Position numbers and translations under genes: made by a program. From the NCBI GenBank assembly GCA_039815145.1, contig JBCBZW010000027.1:1-52959 (forward strand): 52,959 nucleotides of DNA, in the 5' to 3' direction. Source of the stretch: Pseudomonadota bacterium. GTDB lineage: Bacteria > Pseudomonadota > Gammaproteobacteria > Steroidobacterales > JBCBZW01. This document shows, piece by piece, positions 1 through 8,155 of this stretch. The notes below the pieces were generated by a model. The model saw nothing but the letters and a program-made list of their open reading frames with translations, made no database searches and had not been told where the DNA came from. Positions within the stretch are counted from its first letter, which is position 1. Each line of letters starts with the position of its first letter.

Positions 1-382
1 CGACCTGGTGGTGGAGATGCCGAGTGATCTGGCGCTGCGCGTGGTGGATACGACGGGCTCGATGAAGGTGAGCGACGTCGCGTCAGTGGACATCGAGGAC
101 GAGACGGGATCGATTCAGGTGCGGGACGTGCCCGGCCTCGTCCACGTGCTGAGCGACACCAGCGGCAGCATCGAGATCACGCGGGTGGGAAGCGTACGCG
201 TCGACGAGGACAGCTCAGGCTCCATCAAAGCGTCCGCCGTGGCAGGGGATGTGTACGTGGGCCGCGACGAGTCCGGCAGCATCTCCGCCGAGGATGTGGG
301 CGGCAGCTTCACGGTCGTCAGCAACGCGAGCGGCGGCGTGCGCTACAACAACGTGGCCGGAGACGTGCGAGTCGGGCAATAG
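1..382 (+). CDS. C-terminal part of a beta-strand-repeat protein (DUF4097-like), partial
   Basis: The reading frame is open from base 2 and runs off the left edge, so only the last ~126 residues are visible. They consist of about five repeats of roughly 22 residues. Each carries a D-x-S-G-S-I core followed by a short stretch ending V-x-G (DETGSI, DTSGSI, DSSGSI, DESGSI, then a degenerate NASGGV). This alternating strand/turn pattern is what DUF4097-type putative adhesin or beta-solenoid domains look like. Function cannot be assigned from the fragment, and the signal peptide, if any, lies outside the window. The next gene converges on it from the other strand with only 2 bp between the stops. 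Confidence 0.75.
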   Translation, partial: DLVVEMPSDLALRVVDTTGSMKVSDVASVDIEDETGSIQVRDVPGLVHVLSDTSGSIEITRVGSVRVDEDSSGSIKASAVAGDVYVGRDESGSISAEDVGGSFTVVSNASGGVRYNNVAGDVRVGQ

Positions 383-384
383 CC

Positions 385-1260
385 CTACTCGCCCCGCGTG
401 TCTTCGGCGATCAAGTCCGCGAGCCACTTGAAGCTGCGGACCGCCGTGGCCGGGAACGCCTCCGAATGACCTGACCGCTCGACCACCTCGAGCGCATGCA
501 GGTTGAGGCCAGCACTCCTGCTTTCCTCCAGCGTCGACATCAACGCCCGGATCTCGACCATGGCCTCCGTTTCCTTCTCGCCAACGCTAACGTAAACGTT
601 GGCGTGGAAAGCCGCGCCCTCCGTTTTGCGTTCGGCCGCGAGATCCTGGACGAACTCGAGACTCTCGGCGTTGAAGGCCGGGCTGCCGAGCACGTAGTGC
701 GTGAACGTGTCAGGCGCTTCGAGAAGGATGTAGGCGCCGTACGATCCACCCAGCGAGAAGCCGAAGTAGATGCGCTGCGCCGAGTCCGCTGCGTAGTTAG
801 CCTCCACGTACTTGATCACGTCATCACGGATGAAGGTCAGGTGGTTACGGCCCTGACCCACCTTGTACTTCGCCTGCACTTCGGGATCGGAGGCTGGGAC
901 CACCGTGTAGTCGCGGAAGCGGCTGATGTGGGGTCGCTCATCGCCCTCGAAATCGTCCTTCGCGTTCTTCTGCCACGAGATGACGACGACGATGGCGTTC
1001 GGCAGCACGTACTCCGCCGCGCCGGACAGCATCTCCATGTGCCAGGCGCCGTCCGTGGCGTACACCACCGGGTGCCGGGTGTCGGTGGATTCGCCGTAGC
1101 TCTCGGGCAGCCTGATGTAGAGCTCGTAGTGCCTGTCGGTGTTGCTGTCCGTGATCGGCACCACTTGGGAACGCGGGATCTCATAGGGATTCGGCGCTGC
1201 TGCGAGCGCGCTGCCGAGGGGAATGGTCAGCATCAAGGCCAGAAGAGCGAGTTGCTTCAT
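385..1260 (-). CDS. Secreted alpha/beta-hydrolase, esterase family (PF00756-like)
   Basis: A 291-residue protein that begins with a clear signal peptide (MKQLALLALMLTIPLGSALA). The start at 1260 is preferred over an upstream in-frame ATG because it places the signal peptide at the N terminus. The nucleophile elbow G-F-S-L-G-G puts the catalytic Ser near residue 169. A C-terminal S-G-H-S segment offers the His, and a conserved acidic stretch (VGEKE) lies between them. This matches the Fes/IroE/esterase-D superfamily, whose members hydrolyse esters such as siderophore esters or S-formylglutathione. The substrate here is unknown, but export argues for an extracytoplasmic ester. It is the last gene of a leftward cluster, 168 bp after the S41 peptidase. 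Confidence 0.85.
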   Translation of the reverse strand: MKQLALLALMLTIPLGSALAAAPNPYEIPRSQVVPITDSNTDRHYELYIRLPESYGESTDTRHPVVYATDGAWHMEMLSGAAEYVLPNAIVVVISWQKNAKDDFEGDERPHISRFRDYTVVPASDPEVQAKYKVGQGRNHLTFIRDDVIKYVEANYAADSAQRIYFGFSLGGSYGAYILLEAPDTFTHYVLGSPAFNAESLEFVQDLAAERKTEGAAFHANVYVSVGEKETEAMVEIRALMSTLEESRSAGLNLHALEVVERSGHSEAFPATAVRSFKWLADLIAEDTRGE

Positions 1261-1428
1261 GGAGTCCCTGCTTCTGTTGGTTGGGGCGCGACGCAATCAA
1301 GCACATCGTCGAAAGCCTCACAATCCGTTTGCGACCAGCCGGTCGCAGCACACGGTGGAGCGAGGCTCGCTTACGGCCCCGCGGACCTTCTCAGAACCCG
1401 ATAAGTGGGGTAGAGGCGCTGGCGTTGC

Positions 1429-2799
1429 CTACCGCTCGGCTCGCGTGGGGCTGTTTGACCGCTCCACGGCGAGCCCGAGGAGTTCTATCGCACGCTCACG
1501 CATCGAGTCGCTTCTGTCGAGCGTGTCTACGAGCGAGTAGGAAAGGGCGATGTCAGGCTGAACCGCCTCAACCGCAGTGAGTTGCGGTGCCTGCACCTCA
1601 AAGATCATCCGAGCGATGGAGTACTCGACGCTCTCGTGGGTCGACGTGAAACGCCGTTTCCCATCGTTGGTCGATTTACCCCCGCCTGCCGGAGCACCGA
1701 CCAGGGTGGCAATGTCGTTTGCCTGCGCCAGGGCTAAAAAGTGCGGTACGGCGGACAACGTAAGGCCATCCATCAGGATGTAGACCTGACCATCGAAGCC
1801 CTTGCCGATGGGCTGCTGCTCCAGGAAAAGCCCCTCCCTGCCCCGGGGATCAGAATTCTCAGCGTAGAACGCAAAGGGCTCGCTCGTCAGGTGGCGGAGC
1901 ATGTAACTGCCCGCGGTACCAGATCCGCCGAGCACGCCGCGCATGTCTATCAGTAGACCGCCGCGCCGGTTGGTCTGGAGATCCCCCATGACGCCAGCCC
2001 ACCATTGCTGAAAATAGTCCCCGCGCTCTCCACCGTAAAACGCCAAGGAACGAAGCGTCGCGATGCCGATGTTGCGCGCTTCGTCCTTCTCGTAGCAAAG
2101 CTCCTCACGACAGACGTCGTTCGGCCTGAGAATAGGATCGGGTTCCCATTCAGTCATGGGATCGAGCAGGATCGACTGCGCCTGGCCACGCAACGTGACC
2201 GCGTACTGCTCCGGAAAGCCTAGGGCGTAGGTCAGGTACGATGTGGAGTAGAAATTCGACATCGCTTCCTTCGAATTGGGCAGATGCACATCCGAGGCCA
2301 TTCGAGCGAAGATCTCCTCGCGCAGTCGCGCCACGGGGGTTCCATTGATCCGCACGATCTCATCGCCCTTTGAAAGCGACTGCCCATTGTTCTTCGCATC
2401 TACGACGTACAAACGTCCCGCGTGAAACCTCACGTTGATGGGGAAACGCTGTTCGATCGAAATCTCAGCGTCTTGCTGATTGAAGTACGGCAGCTTGGAG
2501 TGGCCGCAGCCGATGGCAGCGATCACCTTGGACATCGCCCAAAGGAAATCGGCGCGTGTCGAGGTTTGCTCGAGGGCATCGAGCTCAGCCTGCACCAGCG
2601 TGTCGAATTCCGCTTCCGTAAGTGTGCGAAACGGGCGCGGATGCTCAGCTTTGATGCGATCGCGCAGTTCGCGGATATCGGCGCGATAGCCCGCTACACG
2701 CTGGACCTCTTCAGTTTGGGCATTCTCCGGCACCTCCGTCGCAATAGGCTGCGCGGCAATCGATCCGAGGAGCGTCGCTGACACGATATACGCAAACAT
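1429..2799 (-). CDS. Exported S41-family (C-terminal-processing-like) peptidase
   Basis: 456 residues with a short hydrophobic N terminus (MFAYIVSATLLGSIAA) suggesting export. Residues ~35-100 form a helical N-terminal domain. A PDZ-like segment sits at ~140-160 (S-K-G-D-E-I-V-R-I-N-G). The S41 core begins with L-L-I-D-M-R-G near 282-288. The L-S-A motif at 349-350 supplies the nucleophilic Ser of this family. Such enzymes resemble tail-specific proteases or tricorn-like peptidases. Start: GGAG lies 5 nt before the ATG. The gene begins 16 bp after the RidA-like stop, so the two are almost certainly co-transcribed. Substrate is not predictable; serine hydrolase fold confidence is high. Confidence 0.88.
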   Translation of the reverse strand: MFAYIVSATLLGSIAAQPIATEVPENAQTEEVQRVAGYRADIRELRDRIKAEHPRPFRTLTEAEFDTLVQAELDALEQTSTRADFLWAMSKVIAAIGCGHSKLPYFNQQDAEISIEQRFPINVRFHAGRLYVVDAKNNGQSLSKGDEIVRINGTPVARLREEIFARMASDVHLPNSKEAMSNFYSTSYLTYALGFPEQYAVTLRGQAQSILLDPMTEWEPDPILRPNDVCREELCYEKDEARNIGIATLRSLAFYGGERGDYFQQWWAGVMGDLQTNRRGGLLIDMRGVLGGSGTAGSYMLRHLTSEPFAFYAENSDPRGREGLFLEQQPIGKGFDGQVYILMDGLTLSAVPHFLALAQANDIATLVGAPAGGGKSTNDGKRRFTSTHESVEYSIARMIFEVQAPQLTAVEAVQPDIALSYSLVDTLDRSDSMRERAIELLGLAVERSNSPTRAER

Positions 2800-2815
2800 A
2801 CAAACTCCTATTCAC

Positions 2816-3340
2816 TCAGTCCGCGACTGCATGCGGTACGTACACCGTCAACTCTATCTCTACCAAGCCTGTCTCCACGAACAGCTCACTGACACCGACG
2901 GCGGTCCACGCGGGCGTAGCCTTCATGAATTGGTTCTTCACGTCGCGCACGGCGTTCATGTGGGCCAGCTTGTCGCCCTCGAAATGAGGGCTACCCCACA
3001 CGTGATAGCTATTGATTCGGATCACATCATCCAGCGAAGCACCCAGCGCGCGCAGGTGCTCCTCGATCCCTTGAAACGTGCGCTCCAGCGACCTTCGGAA
3101 TGCCGCCGCGTCCTGACCATCACCGGGCGCCGGGCCGGCGATGACACCGGATAGCACGATCAGATCGCCTGCGCGCACCGCAGGCGCATAGCCCCAACGT
3201 TCGTGAAACGCCCGCGCGCCTTCGTTGCCGGACACCACGACGTCGGTCCCATTAGGGCCATCGACGACCGTGCTCGGCTCGGCATGGGCGAAAGCGGCGC
3301 ACAGTAGCGCTAAGACGGTAGCAGGAGTCTTGAGCTTCAT
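2816..3340 (-). CDS. Secreted RidA/YjgF-family protein lacking the catalytic arginine
   Basis: 174 residues. The start at 3340 is chosen because GAGG lies 7 nt upstream and it yields a signal peptide (MKLKTPATVLALLCAAFAHA). The rest is a Rid domain: G-D-L-I-V-L-S-G near the N terminus of the domain, D-D-V-I-R-I-N in the middle, and the terminal L-V-E-I-E-L-T-V-Y-V strand. RidA deaminates reactive enamine/imine intermediates using an Arg in a P-A-R-S-type motif. Here that motif reads P-A-W-T, so the Arg is Trp. Together with export, this places it in a Rid subgroup not expected to have the classical imine deaminase activity. It precedes the S41 peptidase by 16 bp and follows the phosphotransferase by 72 bp. 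Confidence 0.85.
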   Translation of the reverse strand: MKLKTPATVLALLCAAFAHAEPSTVVDGPNGTDVVVSGNEGARAFHERWGYAPAVRAGDLIVLSGVIAGPAPGDGQDAAAFRRSLERTFQGIEEHLRALGASLDDVIRINSYHVWGSPHFEGDKLAHMNAVRDVKNQFMKATPAWTAVGVSELFVETGLVEIELTVYVPHAVAD

Positions 3341-3411
3341 GGGGTACCTCAGTGGTGGGTGTGGTGGAGAGCCATCCGCGAGGTAGCGTATCGGGACCAG
3401 CAGAGGTGCGG

Positions 3412-4416
3412 CTACTCCACCCCCGCGTTCGCGAGTAGTTGCTGGATCGACGCCACCGTTCGATCTGTTAAACGCTCCGCATAGCGATTCAGCTTCCAGT
3501 GATCTGGACTCCAACCCTTCAGGAAGCGGGTGAAATCCGCCCAGGCCGGGGCGTACAGGGCACGCCATTCGCGCTCCACCTCAGCAGCGTCCACATCCGG
3601 GTGGTGCACCTCGAGCGCCTCCGCCAACGCGCCAAAGTAGAACGTGAGAATCCGTCCCTCCAACGCTTCGCACTGCTCACTGCTGAGACAGCTGCCGAGG
3701 AGGTAGATCAGATCCTTCATGCCACATCCACCGCCCACGTACTGAAAGTCGACGGCCGCGACGGACTCTCTGTCGCGGGCGAAGCAGAAGTTGGCGATCT
3801 TGGCATCGCCGTGCACGAAGGTTTGGAACCGGGCCCGCCTGAGCAGAAGATCGATGCTCGTCGCCGCACTTCGCAGTGACGAGCCCTCCATCCGCTCGAG
3901 TTCGTCGGGCCGGGTGTCCAGGTGCCAGTAGGTGCCGACGTCCCAGAGGCCCTGCGGTGAGACACCCAGGAACGTGGCATGGAAATGCGCTAGCCACCGC
4001 ACGCAAAGCGCAAGCTCCGCCGGCGTCACGGACGACAGTCTCCCCGGGAACCCCGCGGCATCGAGATCTTCCAGCGCGATGTAGAGCTCCGTGCCAACCG
4101 CGTCCACGGCGTAGCATTCGGGCACCCTGCAGTCGACTGCGCAGCGCTGACTCCACGTGCGATACCACGCGGACTCGACCTCGTAGGACTTGAGCTTTCG
4201 TTGGTGGGAGCGTTCGGTGTTCCACCCTCGCGGGTGTTCGGCGGCACCACTCGGTGGGCGTACGTGCTTGACGATGATGGAGCGCACCGTGGCGCCTTCC
4301 ACGCCATAGCGCCGGATGGTGCCGTAGCCGCTCCACAGCGATTGCAAGGTGTCGCCCTCGACGAGCCCGGTCGCTTGCAGTTTCTCCCTCAGAGCGGCTT
4401 CGAAGGTGCTCTTCAT
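3412..4416 (-). CDS. Aminoglycoside/choline-kinase-like phosphotransferase
   Basis: About 334 residues from the ATG at 4416; an in-frame ATG 60 bp upstream is also possible. The kinase-like core is visible. An H-G-D-A-K-I-A-N-F Brenner-type motif supplies catalytic Asp and Asn, and it is followed by A-V-D-F-Q-Y as the metal-binding DFG equivalent. An N-terminal lobe with Y-I-A-L-E-D-L precedes them. This resembles the APH/EcKinase-like (DUF1679-type) small-molecule kinases that phosphorylate hydroxyl groups. Many bacterial members have no known substrate, so antibiotic resistance should not be inferred. It is the first gene of the leftward group that continues with the Rid-like protein. Confidence 0.8.
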   Translation of the reverse strand: MKSTFEAALREKLQATGLVEGDTLQSLWSGYGTIRRYGVEGATVRSIIVKHVRPPSGAAEHPRGWNTERSHQRKLKSYEVESAWYRTWSQRCAVDCRVPECYAVDAVGTELYIALEDLDAAGFPGRLSSVTPAELALCVRWLAHFHATFLGVSPQGLWDVGTYWHLDTRPDELERMEGSSLRSAATSIDLLLRRARFQTFVHGDAKIANFCFARDRESVAAVDFQYVGGGCGMKDLIYLLGSCLSSEQCEALEGRILTFYFGALAEALEVHHPDVDAAEVEREWRALYAPAWADFTRFLKGWSPDHWKLNRYAERLTDRTVASIQQLLANAGVE

Positions 4417-4690
4417 AGCTCTGCGCCAGCGTCGGCTACTCTCAAAACGCAGTGATTGCAGCTGAAGCAAACTCACCCCAGCGCGTCACGGCCGCGACTA
4501 GCACAAGGTTACCCGACTTCCGTCGATGGCTTGCTCATTCGAAGGGGACGCCGGGGAAGCTGACCGAACTCGGCCGGATTTACGTCCGCCTGCCGGCGCC
4601 CGTGCCGGAATGCCCCACTCTCGCCGGGCCAAGGGCTGCCCCCTCGCGAGTCACTCGCAGGTGGGTGTGAAGGGGGGAATGGCTGGGCCA

Positions 4691-4709
4691 GAGCTGCTGA
4701 GCGCAGCTC
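4691..4709. other. Perfect 7-bp hairpin downstream of the cold-shock gene
   Basis: GAGCTGC and GCAGCTC flank a 5-nt loop, followed on the plus strand by a CCCGGCCGGG palindrome at about 4712-4721. It lies just past the stop of the leftward cold-shock gene. No T-run follows in either direction, so an intrinsic terminator is only a weak call. Confidence 0.35.
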
Positions 4710-4724
4710 CAGCCCGGCCGGGTC

Positions 4725-4928
4725 TTAGGCGGCTTGCAGGTTTCCGGCGGCCGGTCGCCCGCGCTCGGTCACCACGTCAAAGGAGACGCGCTGACCTTCC
4801 GAGAGCGTTTCCATGCCAGCATTCTGCACAGCGCTGATGTGCACGAACACATCGCTGTCGCCGTCTTCCGGCGCGATGAACCCAAAACCCTTGTTCTGAT
4901 TGAAAAACTTAACTGTTCCGATAGCCAT
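4725..4928 (-). CDS. Cold-shock protein, CspA family
   Basis: 67 residues, the normal length of a single cold-shock domain. RNP-1 (K-G-F-G-F-I, residues 13-18) and RNP-2 (V-F-V-H-I-S) are both intact, so it should bind single-stranded RNA/DNA in the cytoplasm and act as an RNA chaperone. GGAGG about 8 nt upstream supports the ATG at 4928. About 170 nt separate it from the preceding stop at 5100, leaving room for its own promoter and a long 5' leader, as is usual for csp genes. Cold induction itself cannot be read from the sequence. Confidence 0.95.
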   Translation of the reverse strand: MAIGTVKFFNQNKGFGFIAPEDGDSDVFVHISAVQNAGMETLSEGQRVSFDVVTERGRPAAGNLQAA

Positions 4929-5099
4929 CTGTAGGCCTCCAGACTAGAAAGCGCGGAATCGTGCGCTCTGACCGAACAACCTGATTGATTTGCGTGTCTT
5001 GAACGTAGCGCTCGAGGACCGAGCGAGATGAGAAAGGCAGGCGGGATACCGAGGTCGCCGGCGGAGCTTGCGCCCGAACGCAGCGAAACGCAAGCAGTT

Positions 5100-5831
5100 T
5101 CACGTTTCTTTAGTCAATACCATCAAAATGTCCGCGTACCAAGCGCAGTTCAACCCTAGTGCTTCGTCCTGCTCCGCATCACGCCCGAGCAGGTCCAGCC
5201 GGGCGGAGTGAACACCTAAGAGCCGATAGGCGAGATCGCCGAGGCTCGCGCTCCGCTCACGCATCACCACCGGCGCGCCACTGCTGCCACGATGCGTCCG
5301 CCCGTCGGTCAGAAAGAACCCCTTACCGGTGAAGCGCAGACCGAAGGACGAGGCGATGATCGCCTGACGAGCCACCGCCATGTGGTGAAGCGTATCGCGC
5401 ACGCCGAGGGGGAAACCCACGATCATCAGATGAGCGCCCAGCTCCAGCGATTCCTCGGGCAGCTTCAGGTGAGCGGGGGTGAATGCGCGATAGGCCGTCG
5501 TGGCCGGCAACGCCTCCTTATCCAGCTCAATGACGGCCACATCGACCTCTCCAGAGGCATCTTCCGCTTGTCGCCAGCACGCCTTGCCGTCGCGGTAAAG
5601 CGGGACGGAGAAGCTACACGCTTCGGCTAGGTTGTCCCCGTCCGTGTGCAGATCGAGGTAGAGCTCGTCTGGGTAGTGCCGAGTGGGCTTGTCGTAGAAC
5701 ACGTGCCGACTGCTCACCAGGTAGAGACGATCGTCGCGCGAGAAGAAGAAACCGCTCGCGTTGGTCAACACGCGCTCATCGCGACGCGTCGCGATAGGCG
5801 CGACGGCTAGCAGGATGCTGTCGATGGCCAT
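5100..5831 (-). CDS. Trypsin-like serine protease, third gene of a small operon
   Basis: 243 residues from ATG 5831; an alternative ATG at 5873 would overlap the upstream gene by 23 bp. The chymotrypsin-fold triad is readable: His in S-S-R-H-V-F, Asp in V-D-V-A-V-I, and Ser in H-R-G-S-S-G-A-P-V. A G-F-P-L-G segment lies before the active-site loop, as in HtrA-like trypsin_2 proteins. There is no convincing signal peptide and no PDZ domain, so it is either cytosolic or exported by an unusual route. It starts 20 bp after the stop of the cysteine-repeat gene, so the two products may be enzyme and partner. Biological substrate unknown. Confidence 0.82.
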   Translation of the reverse strand: MAIDSILLAVAPIATRRDERVLTNASGFFFSRDDRLYLVSSRHVFYDKPTRHYPDELYLDLHTDGDNLAEACSFSVPLYRDGKACWRQAEDASGEVDVAVIELDKEALPATTAYRAFTPAHLKLPEESLELGAHLMIVGFPLGVRDTLHHMAVARQAIIASSFGLRFTGKGFFLTDGRTHRGSSGAPVVMRERSASLGDLAYRLLGVHSARLDLLGRDAEQDEALGLNCAWYADILMVLTKET

Positions 5832-5850
5832 CGCCGCCGTGGTCGCCGGA

Positions 5851-6552
5851 TCAGCGCGGGATGACGCAGGCATCCGCGACGCGTTTTAGCGGCCGGTCAC
5901 ACTCCCAGTCATGGCCCGTGTAGTCGAGATGCGCACCTGGAGGCACCTCCAGCGCGATACAATCCGTAGCGGTGATGCGGTATCCGCGCTCGCACGTCCA
6001 GCCGGGGCCTAAGGAGGAATCCGAAAGGTAACCGTGCTCCGGTACAGCGATGCGCGCACAACGCTCACCCTCGGCTCGAAACCCGCGTTCGCACTGCCAG
6101 CCAGTGCCGAACGGCAAGTCCGACAAGTACCCATGGTCGGGCACATCGATGCTCGTACACCGTCCGTTGCCCTTGCGGTAGCCACGATGGCACTTCCAGC
6201 CGTTCCCGCTAGCCGTAAGAAACGCGTTGTCCGGGATCTCGACCGGTACGCAGCCGCTTTCCTGGTCCTGATACCCGTGGTGGCACTCCCACCCCTTGCC
6301 ATAGGCGCTGCCGGTGGCGAACCCGTGCTCAGGGACTTCTATAGCGACACACTGACCCGAGGATTCGCGATAACCCTCGTCGCAGGTCCATCCGCTCCCG
6401 TAGCGATTGGCTTCGGCGTTGTCGGGGATGGCCCCGGCGTCAAGTGCCTGACCACACGCGATGCCTGCCGAGCACATGGCCATCGCAAGCACGAGCAGCG
6501 ACTCCAGCCGTGACACGGCTCTGTTTGTCACCGCGGGCACACGGCCCGTCAT
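5851..6552 (-). CDS. Secreted cysteine-repeat protein (six ~32-residue units)
   Basis: 233 residues. After a signal-peptide-like N terminus (hydrophobic LLVLAMAMCSAGIACG), the whole mature part is six tandem units of 31-33 residues. Each follows [IV]-P-x-(D/E/H)-x-(AGH)...G-x-G-W-x-C-x-x-G-Y...C, with two cysteines, a conserved Trp before the first, and Gly-Tyr/Phe after it. The last unit is more diverged (G-H-D-W-E-C-D-R-P). The even cysteine count suggests one disulfide per unit in the periplasm or outside the cell. I do not recognise a named domain. The start codon overlaps the stop of the upstream small gene (ATGA), and the protease gene follows after 20 bp, so all three are translationally linked. 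Confidence 0.8.
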   Translation of the reverse strand: MTGRVPAVTNRAVSRLESLLVLAMAMCSAGIACGQALDAGAIPDNAEANRYGSGWTCDEGYRESSGQCVAIEVPEHGFATGSAYGKGWECHHGYQDQESGCVPVEIPDNAFLTASGNGWKCHRGYRKGNGRCTSIDVPDHGYLSDLPFGTGWQCERGFRAEGERCARIAVPEHGYLSDSSLGPGWTCERGYRITATDCIALEVPPGAHLDYTGHDWECDRPLKRVADACVIPR

Positions 6553-6815
6553 GCTGGCTTCGCACCGCTATCGGCGGTGCGCTGTTGGTAGCCGCGCTTC
6601 TTGCCGCCACGCCGTTCGTTCAGTTGAACGATCAAGGCGTCGACGACGTCCGCGACCTCGGCAGGGCCGCCGCGCCGCATACCCTCGATGACGTTGTCCC
6701 CCTGCACGATGACGTACTTACACCAGAGCTGACCCTCGCAGCCCGAGGGCGGCGACGTCTTGACGATGCTATCCAGGACAAACGGCAGCGGACTCTTAGA
6801 TAGTGTGCTTGTCAT
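6549..6815 (-). CDS. Small hypothetical protein, first gene of the cysteine-repeat/protease operon
   Basis: 88 residues, no signal peptide, two cysteines (G-C-E-G and L-W-C-K-Y). The central part W-C-K-Y-V-I-V-Q-G-x-N is followed by V-V-D-A-L-I-V-Q-L-N-E-R-R-x-G-K-K and a basic tail. The layout resembles small uncharacterised proteobacterial proteins that end in an L-N-x-R-R-x-G-K stretch; I cannot give a function. Its stop overlaps the next gene's start by 4 bp (ATGA), which strongly supports it being translated. The Shine-Dalgarno site is weak (AGAG). It opens the three-gene leftward operon. Confidence 0.65.
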   Translation of the reverse strand: MTSTLSKSPLPFVLDSIVKTSPPSGCEGQLWCKYVIVQGDNVIEGMRRGGPAEVADVVDALIVQLNERRGGKKRGYQQRTADSGAKPA

Positions 6816-7148
6816 TCTCGACTCTTGGGGTTGGGGCAGGCGACAGGACAGGGACAGCGTTCGCCCGCGCTTGGAGGAGTGCCGTGCACAAGGCGGCCGG
6901 CGGTGGGCGCTAACGTATGCAGAGCGGGTAGGGGATTACGGCACAAGACCGCCATCTGGGCGGCGGATCGGGGCGTAAAGGCGTTTGCCAACGCTGTGGC
7001 AATGCGTAGTGCGGCTTCGTCAGAGGCCGACCGTTTAGGACACCACAGTGCGCCTTTCGGCCACTTGCCGCAACTCCAAACGGCCAACGCTCGCTTCGCG
7101 ACCAGGCACCAAGCACATCGAAGGGCAGTGGTGAGAGGTAGCCCGCGG
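6816..7148. other. 333-bp gap, no gene seen; possible dispersed-repeat remnant
   Basis: No reading frame here has a start, ribosome site and codon use like its neighbours. The stretch from about 7010 to 7115 contains alternating GGCCGA/TCGGCC and GGCCGTTT/AAACGG motifs, which look like the short degenerate intergenic repeats found in marine gammaproteobacteria. That link is from memory and not proven. The promoter of the leftward operon starting at 6815 should lie here. Confidence 0.3.
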
Positions 7149-7643
7149 CTATTCTAGCGGCAGCGCGTGCATGCCAATGGACCTTAGGCCTCGGCGATCA
7201 GCTGCCGTCTTGAGCGCTCGATCGTCCGTGTAAATCGTCTCTTGGCCCGCCGCCCGAGCAATCGCGACGATCTCCATGGCAAGTCGAGTATCGAGCGCTA
7301 CCGTGGCTTCACCGTCGCACCCATCGACGGCACTAGCTGGTATCTCGCGCACCATGGATGCCCACTCTACGGCTGCGCGCTCTCCAAAGGGAGCGATCTC
7401 AAACTGCGAAGACTGTTGCATCACCCCGAGATACGCGGGACCGCTCTCATCCGCGAGCACCAGGAGCTCACCCAGTGCAGGGGCCGGAACAACGATCTTC
7501 TCCCCCGCCGCCTCCAGGCACCTGATGAGACAATCGATACGCTCGCGTACCCGATCCACGGGAAGATCTGCGTCATCAAAAGGTGGTGGTGATGAGTCTG
7601 GGTGCAGTAACCGCATCAGGAATCGCGCGTCGAATACCGCCAT
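7149..7643 (-). CDS. PIN-domain protein (VapC-like nuclease)
   Basis: 164 residues. The PIN signature is present at the ends: an N-terminal V-F-D-A-R with Asp5, an A-P-A-L-G-E-L-L-V segment with Glu59, and a late I-Y-T-D-D-R-A-L with Asp140/141. The third carboxylate, normally in a D-x-x-I-x-A helix, is not at the usual spacing; Asp118 or Glu124 would have to serve. PIN domains are Mg2+-dependent ribonucleases, mostly toxins. The protein is longer than typical VapC (~130). It starts 44 bp after the stop of an unrecognised gene, which would be the candidate antitoxin or partner. Confidence 0.7.
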   Translation of the reverse strand: MAVFDARFLMRLLHPDSSPPPFDDADLPVDRVRERIDCLIRCLEAAGEKIVVPAPALGELLVLADESGPAYLGVMQQSSQFEIAPFGERAAVEWASMVREIPASAVDGCDGEATVALDTRLAMEIVAIARAAGQETIYTDDRALKTAADRRGLRSIGMHALPLE

Positions 7644-7687
7644 CGTGTCGCCCTATGCGCCTTCGATCAGCGGCTGCAGATCGCACA

Positions 7688-8155
7688 TCACGTTGTCGCG
7701 CATCCCGGCTTCGTCGGATAGAGCCTTCGCAAGTCCGTGATCAGCTCTCCCAGCGGAGCGTCGGTGAGGATGTCGAAGCCGCGAGCGTCCAGATGTCGAA
7801 GATCCCACGCTCCCGAAGCGCGACGGCGCCACGTTGCCTTGCCATAAAGGCGAACGGTCTCGCCCAGGAGCACGCCCGCGCTACGAAGCTCGGCTAGCAC
7901 TGAGAGGCTCACATACACCTGCGCGCCGACATACCGCTCACCCGCCCAGAGGTGAACTGCTATGCCCGTGCTGGTGCCGGCGCTGGGCGGATCCAAACGC
8001 GACAGTACGCCATCGATCGAACCGTGTTCCCACACGTCGCCGTGATCACCCGCACTCGGCCAGTCCGCCTCGGTCAAGCCGTACACCACAGCAGTCACCT
8101 TTGGGTTGAGGGCAGCACCTGGGCAAACACCCATGCGCAGCGGAGAGGACTTCAC
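7688..8155 (-). CDS. Hypothetical protein upstream of the PIN-domain gene
   Basis: 155 residues from ATG 8155; a second ATG at 8134 is in frame. No signal peptide or membrane segment. Visible features are an acidic N-terminal half, a V-Y-V-S-L-S-V-L-A-E-L stretch, then a basic patch (W-R-R-R) followed by a C-terminal helix-like segment rich in Asp and Leu. It does not look like a ribbon-helix-helix, AbrB or Phd antitoxin. Position and orientation suggest co-transcription with the PIN gene, so a non-canonical antitoxin role is possible, but nothing in the sequence shows it directly. Confidence 0.6.
   Translation of the reverse strand: MKSSPLRMGVCPGAALNPKVTAVVYGLTEADWPSAGDHGDVWEHGSIDGVLSRLDPPSAGTSTGIAVHLWAGERYVGAQVYVSLSVLAELRSAGVLLGETVRLYGKATWRRRASGAWDLRHLDARGFDILTDAPLGELITDLRRLYPTKPGCATT

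Noticed and set aside
3412-4416. Antibiotic-resistance aminoglycoside kinase
   Set aside because: The kinase motifs are shared by many small-molecule kinases; nothing in the sequence or context points to antibiotics.
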